From positions 1 through 49,370 of the forward strand of contig NZ_JQKI01000048.1 of the NCBI RefSeq assembly GCF_000745965.1: a DNA stretch of 49,370 nt, in the 5' to 3' direction. Positions 25,641 to 32,270 of this stretch are shown here, one piece after another. Source of the DNA: Edaphobacter aggregans DSM 19364 (GTDB lineage Bacteria > Acidobacteriota > Terriglobia > Terriglobales > Acidobacteriaceae). The translations under genes were made by a program, and so were the position numbers. How positions within the stretch are numbered: the stretch's first letter is position 1; the number at the start of each line of letters is the position of its first letter. Below the pieces are notes generated by a model. That model had not been told where the DNA came from and ran no database searches. It worked only from the letters and a program-made list of their open reading frames with translations.

Positions 25641-26561
25641 TCACGGTGTTGCGGCTGGGCGTTCTAGAGAGGTGCGGTCCCAATTCGCAAGCGTTGCGTC
25701 GGCCTCGTAGGTGCTTTGGAGGAACTGCATCACGGCGTGTTCGGGTGCAGCCGAGGTGCGGACGTCGTCGTAGCGGAGGAGGAACTCGCCGAGTTTTGAG
25801 TCGTAGTAGGCGGGATCCGGTTGGACGCGCTGCTGGTCGAGGCCGGCTGGTGCGGGTACGGTGTAGCAGTAGAAGGCGGGGGCGCCGAAGCCTCCGTTGC
25901 CTGGCCAGAAGCCTGCGCTGATGACCTCGTGTGAGTAGGCTTCACGGGTGATTGGGTCAGCGTTCTCGCGCGGAGGTGCGGGGCGTCCGCAGAACCGGCT
26001 GACGGCGAGATCGAAGCTTCCCCAGAAGAAGTGCACGGGACTCTTCTTGCCGATGAAACGAGAGGAGAAGAGGGTGAAGAGAACGTCGGCCGAGGAGAGG
26101 ACTCGCCAGAAGCGGTGAGCGTATTCGGGGTCGTAGTCGTGATGCACCTCGTCCTCGGCGAAGGGGATGGGGGCGGCGATCTCGACGGGAACGGGATGGA
26201 TGGTGACATCGACGTCGAGCGCGGCGAGACATCGCTGGTACTCGGCGTAGAAGCTCGCGACGGACTGCGGACGCAGTGGCACGGAGAGGATGGCGCCGGT
26301 GCTCATGCGGAAGCGGAGGTCGTGGCTGACGAAGTCGAACTCGATCTCCAGCATCTCGCCTCGATAGGGCATGGCGGAGGTGCTGAGGCCGCGGGCGCTG
26401 AGGTAGAGCGGAACGTTCCACCAGTGGTTTTGCAGTGGAGTGAGTTCGAGGCGCGTCTTGCCGACGATCTGCGTCCACATGTGCAGGGTTGCGGCGGTGT
26501 TCTTCCATGACTCCCAGGGCAACTCGGGCCAGGGGAGTGGATGCGTGAGCGCGGGATCCAT
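25641..26561 (-). CDS. DUF5996 family protein
   Basis: A 306-residue soluble protein. WPELPWESWKNTAATLHMWT at the start, VGKTRLELTPLQNHWWNVPL and the long His/Trp-rich centre (HDYDPEYAHRFWRVL and PVHFFWGSFDLAVSRFCGR) are characteristic of DUF5996. Function unknown; no signal peptide or membrane segment is visible. The many conserved aromatic residues and His suggest a ligand-binding pocket. The ATG at 26561 has an AGAAGGAG site, the best-supported start in this area. It precedes the M23 peptidase gene by 26 bp, so the two are likely co-transcribed. Confidence 0.88.
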   Translation of the reverse strand: MDPALTHPLPWPELPWESWKNTAATLHMWTQIVGKTRLELTPLQNHWWNVPLYLSARGLSTSAMPYRGEMLEIEFDFVSHDLRFRMSTGAILSVPLRPQSVASFYAEYQRCLAALDVDVTIHPVPVEIAAPIPFAEDEVHHDYDPEYAHRFWRVLSSADVLFTLFSSRFIGKKSPVHFFWGSFDLAVSRFCGRPAPPRENADPITREAYSHEVISAGFWPGNGGFGAPAFYCYTVPAPAGLDQQRVQPDPAYYDSKLGEFLLRYDDVRTSAAPEHAVMQFLQSTYEADATLANWDRTSLERPAATP

Positions 26562-26614
26562 TTGCAGCTCCTTCTGAGGAGAGATGCGTTCGGTGCGGCG
26601 CGTGCTGCTTCAGG

Positions 26615-26971
26615 TTAGCGCGAGACGGCGCGTGCGAGATAGATCTGTGGATGGTCGGGGCTGTTCCATGCGATGTAGGCATCGCCGTCGGGAGCGAGGC
26701 TTAGTGCGGGATAGCGGTCGCCGTTGTTATCCGATGGCACGGGCGCTGGTGCGGAGATGCGGCCGCTGGAGGCGATCCGAACGATGGCGACGGTGGCGGC
26801 GACGGTTGGGCGGCGGCCTGCGAGGTTCAGCGCGCGAGGATGCTGCTCGAAGAGGAAGGGCTGATCTGTCGTCGCAAAGAGCGGCTGACTGCGTCGCCAG
26901 AGAAGGAATGCTGCTGCGACGACGAAGAGGAGCAGGAGAACAGTTGCGATGCGAAGGAAGGTTGAGCGCAT
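26615..26971 (-). CDS. hypothetical membrane-anchored protein
   Basis: A 118-residue protein with an N-terminal membrane anchor or signal (FLRIATVLLLLFVVAAAFLL) followed by about 90 residues rich in Ala and Pro. The part DRYPALSLAPDGDAYIAWNS resembles a single blade of a beta-propeller (BNR/Asp-box-like), so it may be a leftover or minimal unit of a larger repeat protein; I do not recognise a family. It is 53 bp upstream of the DUF5996 gene on the same strand and may be its operon partner. Frame and codon use are normal for the region, but confidence that it is functional is moderate. Confidence 0.6.
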   Translation of the reverse strand: MRSTFLRIATVLLLLFVVAAAFLLWRRSQPLFATTDQPFLFEQHPRALNLAGRRPTVAATVAIVRIASSGRISAPAPVPSDNNGDRYPALSLAPDGDAYIAWNSPDHPQIYLARAVSR

Positions 26972-27043
26972 TTGGAGTCCGTGTCTTTGTCGGGGCAGGA
27001 GGGGGAAGGCGCGTGTCGCGATCGCCGCCTTCGATCCAGTGTC

Positions 27044-29896
27044 TTAGTAGGTCAGGCGCAGAGCGAGCTGTACCTGGCGAGGGTCACCGACGGCTGTGGG
27101 TTTGCCGAAGGAAGGTGAGGGTGATGTGGGATAGACACCAGTGCCGAAGGTGCCGTTGGGGATGAGGTTGTTGCGGTGGTTGAGTGCGTTGAATGCCTCG
27201 GCGAGGCCTTCGAGGCGGAAGCGCTCGCCGAGACGGAAGGTGCGGCTGAGGCGGGCGTTGAGTGTGAAGGAGTCGAAGCCGATGCCGGTGTTGCGGCCGA
27301 TAACGGTTCCGGGAAGGACCTGCGTGCAGTTGGTGATGCCGGGGACGCAGGGGCGCATGGTGGTGCCCTGGATGCTGGTAGCTCCGGTGGTGACGTTGAA
27401 GGGAAGCGCGGAGTAGTACTGCAGGATGCTGCTGAGGAGGAAGCCGTTGCGGATGTGGCTCCACGTGCTGGTGGCGGGGTCCATGGACGTGTGGATGGTT
27501 CCGTCGAAGACGACGCGGTGGCGCTGGTCGTCGTCGGAGCGGCCGCGATCCTGCGCGATGTTGAAGTTGTTGATGGGCGAGCTGAAGAAGAATTCGCCGA
27601 CGTCGTCGATCGCCTTGGACCAGGTATAGGAGATGCGATAGCTGCCCCAGCGCGAAGGCCGCTGGACGAAGGAGACGGAGAGGCCGTCGTAGTAGGAGTC
27701 CGCTGCGCCCTGGTACTCCCGGTTGTTGCCGTAGGCAGAGTTGGGGCGGCAGCCGTTGTTGGTGCCGGTCGCGACACAGGTGGGCGTGTTCAGGTTGATG
27801 GAGGCGATCAGGTGCAGTCCGCGGAGGTGCTGGTAGCTGATGCCGAGCGTGGCCTGGTTGGAGAGCTGCTGCTCGACCTGGAGCGTGGCCTGCTCCGAGT
27901 AGGCGTTTTGCATCTGCGGGTCCATGGTGGTGAAGTTGACGAGGACTCCGGAGGGCAGTGTGTTGATGATCGTGGGGAAGAGCGGTGCGCCAGCCTGCGT
28001 GGGAGAGAGGCTGGCGGTGAGGAAGGTCTGCGGAGTGATGTTTGTAGTGTTGCCGCTCGATTGCAGCGCGTTGGAGAGCGCACGCAGTGGCACACGGTCG
28101 TAGAAGAGGCCGAAGCTGCCGCGTACGAGCGTACGGCCGCCCGCGAACGGTGACCATGCGAAGCCGACTCGCGGAGAGACGTTGTTGGTGTCGGTGGCGA
28201 TGGCTTTGAGGAACTGCAGATCGTAGCGGAGGCCTGCGTTGAGGGTGAGCGAGGGCGAGAACCTCCACTCATCTTGGGCGTAGAGGCCGAGATTGGGGTT
28301 GCCCTGGTGGACGACGGGGTTGCCGAAGGATTGCGTGTAGCCGGAGTTGTTGTAGGTGCCGGCGAGGAAGTTGGCGAGCGAAGAGAAGGAGTAGGCTCCG
28401 CGAGCGGACTGCGGGAAGGTGATGGTGAGGTCGTTGTAGAGGAAGTCTGCGCCAACGCGGAGAGAGTGCGCGCCGACCTGGTGCGAGAGGTTATCGACCA
28501 GTTCGTACAGGTTGTTGAGGCGGGCGGTGGGAGAGGCTGAGAGTCTGCCAAAGGATGCTACGCCGGAGATGCTGACGGCAGGGCCTATGAGGTCGTTCGG
28601 GGGTGCTTTAAGGTCGCTGTGTGTGTACTGGCCGCGTGTCTCGTTGACGGTGCGGGGTGAGAGCGTAATGATGTTGCTGGCTGCGATGGTGTTATCGACA
28701 TCGTTCAGCGCGGCGGCTGCGGAGACGGCGCTGAGGCCACCTGCTCCGCGGGAGTTCTGGCTATCGACGGTGTAGAGGTTGTAGCGAACGTTGAACTCGT
28801 CGTGGGCGCTGAAGCGGTGATCGACTCTACCGAAGGCGTTGTTGGTTCGCACGGGGTTGGGATAGATGCCGGTTGCGATCTGCGGTCCCTGGTAACCGGT
28901 CGCGATCAGGCGTGCGTTGATGAGAGCGACGCTGGCCGGTGCGATGGTGACGATGCCGTTCTGGTTGAGTTGCTTGCGCTCGTAGTTGGCGAAGAAGAAG
29001 GTTCGCTGGTGCACGATGGGGCCGCCAATACTGGCTCCGTACTGCCCCTGGGTGAGCGGCAGCTTGCTCTGCGTGAGCGCATTGGTGGCGTTGAGGCGCT
29101 GATTGCGGAGGAAGCCGTAGACGCTTCCGTGCAGCTGATCGGTGCCGCTGCGTGTGACGACGTTGACATAGCCGGCGAGCGCGCGGCCGAACTCGGCCTG
29201 TCCGCCGGAGGTGACGACCTGCAGTTCGCTAACGACGTCGAGGCCGTAGAAGGTCCCGGTGAGGCCGGCGGCGTCATCGTTTGCGGAGATGCCGTCGACG
29301 ATGAAGCTGTTGGAGAAGTTGCGCTGGCTGTTGACGGAGTAGCCCTGGCCCGATACGGCGGATGTCTCCGCATAGAGCTGCGTGCTGGCCGTGTTCGTGG
29401 GCGAGACACCAGGAACGAGGAGCGCGAGGTCGAGGAAGTTGCGGCCCAGCAGAGAGAGATTGCTGACTTCGTTCGGTGTGATGGTCTCGGCGATCTGGCT
29501 TCGGTTGGCCTCGAGCAAAGGCGCGGCGGCATCGACGTTGATCGAGGTCTCAGCGCTTGCAACGGTGAGCGAGATGGGCAGATGAAAGTCAGCGCCGACC
29601 GTCAGTGAGACGTTTCGGACGGCGGGTGCGAAGCCTGGCTGTGCGACGGTGATCCGATAGGAGCCGACGGCGAGGTAGGGGAACCGGAAGCGCCCCTCGT
29701 CGTCGGTGGAGGCCGTGCGAGCGATGCTGGTGGCAAGCTCGGTGGCCGTGACGGTTGCGTTCTGTATGACGCGGCCTGCTGGGTCTGTTACCCGGCCTGT
29801 AAGAGAGGCATTGTTGACGGTCTGTTGCGCCTGAAGCGCCGTGAGCAAGGCCAGGGCCGCAACCGCGGCCAGGTAAAGATGTCGGAGGCGTTTCAT
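27044..29896 (-). CDS. Oar-like TonB-dependent receptor
   Basis: A 950-residue outer-membrane receptor. It has a signal peptide (LYLAAVAALALLTALQAQ), a carboxypeptidase-regulatory-like domain (about 28-110, SLTGRVTDPAGRVIQNATVT and DDEGRFRFPYLAVGSYRITV), a plug region (about 125-250, LSLLGRNFLDLALLVPGVSP and FIVDGISANDDAAGL) and a beta-barrel that ends in VQLALRLTY. These receptors occur in large paralogous sets in Acidobacteriota and are usually thought to import glycans or peptides. Two small Cys/His-rich secreted proteins lie directly upstream (29961-30863) on the same strand, 64 bp away, forming a likely transcription unit. Ligand unknown; metal is a possibility given the neighbours, but only as inference. 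Confidence 0.9.
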   Translation of the reverse strand: MKRLRHLYLAAVAALALLTALQAQQTVNNASLTGRVTDPAGRVIQNATVTATELATSIARTASTDDEGRFRFPYLAVGSYRITVAQPGFAPAVRNVSLTVGADFHLPISLTVASAETSINVDAAAPLLEANRSQIAETITPNEVSNLSLLGRNFLDLALLVPGVSPTNTASTQLYAETSAVSGQGYSVNSQRNFSNSFIVDGISANDDAAGLTGTFYGLDVVSELQVVTSGGQAEFGRALAGYVNVVTRSGTDQLHGSVYGFLRNQRLNATNALTQSKLPLTQGQYGASIGGPIVHQRTFFFANYERKQLNQNGIVTIAPASVALINARLIATGYQGPQIATGIYPNPVRTNNAFGRVDHRFSAHDEFNVRYNLYTVDSQNSRGAGGLSAVSAAAALNDVDNTIAASNIITLSPRTVNETRGQYTHSDLKAPPNDLIGPAVSISGVASFGRLSASPTARLNNLYELVDNLSHQVGAHSLRVGADFLYNDLTITFPQSARGAYSFSSLANFLAGTYNNSGYTQSFGNPVVHQGNPNLGLYAQDEWRFSPSLTLNAGLRYDLQFLKAIATDTNNVSPRVGFAWSPFAGGRTLVRGSFGLFYDRVPLRALSNALQSSGNTTNITPQTFLTASLSPTQAGAPLFPTIINTLPSGVLVNFTTMDPQMQNAYSEQATLQVEQQLSNQATLGISYQHLRGLHLIASINLNTPTCVATGTNNGCRPNSAYGNNREYQGAADSYYDGLSVSFVQRPSRWGSYRISYTWSKAIDDVGEFFFSSPINNFNIAQDRGRSDDDQRHRVVFDGTIHTSMDPATSTWSHIRNGFLLSSILQYYSALPFNVTTGATSIQGTTMRPCVPGITNCTQVLPGTVIGRNTGIGFDSFTLNARLSRTFRLGERFRLEGLAEAFNALNHRNNLIPNGTFGTGVYPTSPSPSFGKPTAVGDPRQVQLALRLTY

Positions 29897-29960
29897 GGAG
29901 TCCCTCGCAGATGGAGCTGCGTTGTATGGGCGCGTCGTCGCGATGAGCGGATCTTACCGT

Positions 29961-30353
29961 TTACGAGAGGGAAGGGAACTCACAAGGCGGGCCGCGCTTC
30001 TGGCGGCAGCGGTCGAAGGATATGCGGTAGAGTGCGTCCGTCTGCGCGATGCGGACGGCGAGGCTGCTCCGGGGAACGGCGAGCTTAGTTCGGCGATGAG
30101 GCGGAGGAAGGAGATGCCTCGCAGCTATTTGAACCGCGCCTGGATAGCTGGGGCACCTTTCACGGATTGCTGCGAGCCGATGGCCGGCGCCGGTAGCAAG
30201 TCCCAGTTCCAAGCTCGGTATCACGCAGTGATGCTCTCCGGCTCTGCGGCAGCAGGCGGGAAGAGTGCTGGCGGCCCCGCTCGCGGCGAATAGGGGCGAG
30301 ATCAGCGGGAGGCTGACAAGCACGAGGAGCGTGATGGAGACGATGCGGCGCAC
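29961..30353 (-). CDS. small secreted Cys/His protein, paralogue 1
   Basis: A 130-residue protein of unrecognised family. A signal peptide (VRRIVSITLLVLVSLPLISP, ending LFAA) is followed by LPACCRRAGEHHC and, about 30 residues on, RERCPSYPGA. The C-terminus ends near KRGPPCEF. The closest relative in the window is the next upstream gene: both share VRR..SI.LL, SPLFAA, LPACCRR.G.HHC, LRE-KCP-YP and RGPP. The CC plus HHC cluster with a later Cys suggests metal or haem binding in the periplasm; this is inference. The start is taken as GTG at 30353, since it aligns with the paralogue's GTG and begins the signal peptide; a longer frame to 30449 lacks any signal before that point. Probably co-transcribed with the receptor. 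Confidence 0.7.
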   Translation of the reverse strand: MRRIVSITLLVLVSLPLISPLFAASGAASTLPACCRRAGEHHCVIPSLELGLATGAGHRLAAIRERCPSYPGAVQIAARHLLPPPHRRTKLAVPRSSLAVRIAQTDALYRISFDRCRQKRGPPCEFPSLS

Positions 30354-30488
30354 GGTCGAGTTCCGTTTTTGAGTGCCAGGCGACGAGAAGGTAGAAGGGT
30401 CTCCATCGCAGGGTTTATGCTCCGTGGCCGGGCGGCAATGCGACGGCAATTGCGCGTGGTGTTAGAGCGCTGGATGGAGATGAGGAGA

Positions 30489-30863
30489 CTAGGAACGCAG
30501 GGTAGGAGGACCGCGTTCGTGCCGGGAGCGATCCAAGGCGTCGGGTGTCAGGAACGCCAGTGGGAGTGCGTCGACCGCACGCGCCGGCTGCTGCGAGAAG
30601 AGTGGAGAGGCCACCAGCAGTGAGACGTCATTGTGACGGATCAACGTGGTGGTCGCCGGATAGGCAGGGCACTTTTCGCGCAGCGCGGCTATCTGCGTGC
30701 CTTGCGAACGCCCGGTTGCCGTCGCTATGGAGCAGTGGTGGGCTCCGTTGCGGCGGCAGCATGCCGGCAATCCTGTATCCTGGTCCGCTCCCGCTGCAAA
30801 GAGCGGCGAGGCCATGGGAAGGCCAAACATGCAGAGCAGAAGGATGGACAGAAGGCGACGCAC
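30489..30863 (-). CDS. small secreted Cys/His protein, paralogue 2
   Basis: A 124-residue protein starting with a GTG (VRRLLSILLLCMFGLPMASP), followed by a predicted cleavage region SPLFAAGADQ, then LPACCRRNGAHHC and LREKCPAYPA. It is clearly a tandem duplicate of the gene 135 bp downstream. The conserved residues are mainly Cys and His, while the spacers between them have diverged, which is expected for a ligand-binding role. Family not recognised. It is the first gene of a probable three-gene unit ending in the Oar-like receptor, and its 5' end faces the plus-strand gene at 30924 across a 60-bp spacer. Confidence 0.7.
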   Translation of the reverse strand: MRRLLSILLLCMFGLPMASPLFAAGADQDTGLPACCRRNGAHHCSIATATGRSQGTQIAALREKCPAYPATTTLIRHNDVSLLVASPLFSQQPARAVDALPLAFLTPDALDRSRHERGPPTLRS

Positions 30864-30923
30864 GGATTCATTGTAGCGCTAAGATGCCGGCCGGTCCCGT
30901 TTTTGTGTAGGATGTCAGGCACC

Positions 30924-31394
30924 ATGTGCTACCGCCGGATGATGATCGTTGCCGTGATGCTCGCCGCCTCGACGCTGCAGGCAGCCGAGAAGTTGAAGGG
31001 AGTGTACTCGGGCAGTGGTGGACTGACGGCGGAGGTGCACCGGGTCGTGATGGTCGAGTTCGCCGAGGATGGAACGGCGATCATTCAGCAGAACTGGACT
31101 GGGAAAGATTCCCAGGTGTGGCACGCGCGCTGGACGCAGGACGGCAAGAAGCTTACGATTACGTTCGACGCGGTTAAGGATAAGCCAGCGATCGAACCTC
31201 TGCTCTGCGACCTGAAGCGTGGGACGCTTGTACCGACGTCATGGGATGCGAAGGTGCTGGGGGTCATGGGGCCTCCCCAGTTGACGCCATTCGGCGGCAA
31301 GAATGTGCAGCAGCACAGCGTGGCGACGTGCCAGAGCCTGAATTCGGGCAATCCGTCACATAACTGCGTTACATGGGATTCACGTGCGAAGTAG
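30924..31394 (+). CDS. hypothetical secreted protein, lipocalin-like appearance
   Basis: A 156-residue exported protein with signal peptide MMIVAVMLAASTLQAAEKLK. The mature part alternates strands such as KGVYSGSGGLTAEVHRVVMV, EDGTAIIQQNWTGKDSQVWH and RWTQDGKKLTITFDAVKD, consistent with a small beta-barrel of the NlpE/META or lipocalin kind, but I do not recognise a specific family. Two Cys near the C-terminus (ATCQSLNSGNPSHNC) may form a disulfide. The start is uncertain among ATGs at 30912, 30924 and 30939. It is divergent from the Cys/His gene pair. Confidence 0.7.
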   Translation: MCYRRMMIVAVMLAASTLQAAEKLKGVYSGSGGLTAEVHRVVMVEFAEDGTAIIQQNWTGKDSQVWHARWTQDGKKLTITFDAVKDKPAIEPLLCDLKRGTLVPTSWDAKVLGVMGPPQLTPFGGKNVQQHSVATCQSLNSGNPSHNCVTWDSRAK

Positions 31395-31532
31395 TTATCG
31401 CTTAACTAACGACCGACGGCGCTTTGCCGCTGGCACCTGCCACAATTAGAGTTCCCAGCGGCTTGCGCGCATTATGAGATGTAGGCAGATCAAGACCCTA
31501 GCAAGACCACAAATCCCGGAAGGAGTATTTCG

Positions 31533-31877
31533 ATGTCAATTCTTTTGAAGTGGCGCGTAGGACTGTTGGCTGTTGCCGCGGTCATTCTAACCATTGGTGC
31601 ACCGCAAGCTATGCTCGCCCAAGATGTGGTGCACGGGGTGAAGGGCGTGGTGAAGTCAGTAGACAAGGCTTCTAAGACGATGGTGGTAAAAACCGCCGAT
31701 GGTGCCGAGCACACGATCAAGTGGACGGATAAGACCACTGTGGAAGGTACCAAGGACACTGGCAAAGACATTGAGGAGGGTACCAAGGTTTCGGTGAAGT
31801 ACACGGAAAAAGCAGGGGACAAGACTGCTGTTGGGGTGAAGAATCTTGGCAAGGCGACTGCCAAAGCAGTGGATTGA
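31533..31877 (+). CDS. small secreted protein with an OB/DUF5666-like domain
   Basis: A 114-residue exported protein. The signal peptide (VGLLAVAAVILTIGAPQAML) is followed by a compact repeat-like strand pattern: GVKGVVKSVDKASKTMVVKT, then ADGAEHTIKWTDKTTVEG, VKYTEKAGDKT and a Lys/Ala-rich tail. This resembles the short beta-barrel of periplasmic OB/DUF5666-type proteins. Family assignment is tentative. A strong GGAAGGAG ribosome site lies upstream of the ATG, implying good expression. It stands alone between the hypothetical secreted gene and the KdpD remnant. Confidence 0.72.
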   Translation: MSILLKWRVGLLAVAAVILTIGAPQAMLAQDVVHGVKGVVKSVDKASKTMVVKTADGAEHTIKWTDKTTVEGTKDTGKDIEEGTKVSVKYTEKAGDKTAVGVKNLGKATAKAVD

Positions 31878-32013
31878 TACCTGACGGTATAACTGCGTCT
31901 CCCCACTCGCCTAGCAGAGGTGCGTCCGCTTGTGGGATCGTCGCAACATCGTTGGCTTCTAGCCGAGCGCTCAGAGCCTCGCGAACTCGCCCTGCTGCTG
32001 ACTGCCGGAGTAG

Positions 32014-32211
32014 TTGACGCGCTATCGCGGCAAAGGCTTTGAGGAGATGGACACCGAGGCCGTGCTGCAGCGGAAGGCCAGCATCGCGCTGATCGATGAA
32101 CTGGCGCATATCAACATCCCCGGCTCGGATCGTGTCAAACGATGGGAAGATGTTCAGATTCTGTTGGATGCCGGGATCGAGGTTTGGACCACGATGAATG
32201 TAACGCAAAGA
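32014..32211 (+). pseudogene. KdpD sensor-domain remnant
   Basis: A 66-codon frame reads RYRGKGFEEMDTEAVLQRKA and IALIDELAHINIPGSDRVKR followed by WEDVQILLDAGIEVWTTMNV. This is the conserved ATP-binding-like segment of the KdpD N-terminal sensor (pattern LVDELAHTN-x-PGS-x-x-x-KRW-x-D-V). The rest of the kinase is missing: the frame starts abruptly and loses similarity after TMNV, where QHLESL would be expected. A fragment of a transferred or deleted kdpD gene, not a functional gene. Confidence 0.75.
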
Positions 32212-32270
32212 TCTCCGTTGAAAGGATCTTTAACCCGTGCACGGAAAGCATCAAAGGACAGCTTGTAGAT

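Noticed and set aside
27176..28153. Plus-strand frame of 325 codons opposite the second TonB receptor
   Set aside because: Val/Gly/Asp-rich antisense shadow without domain.
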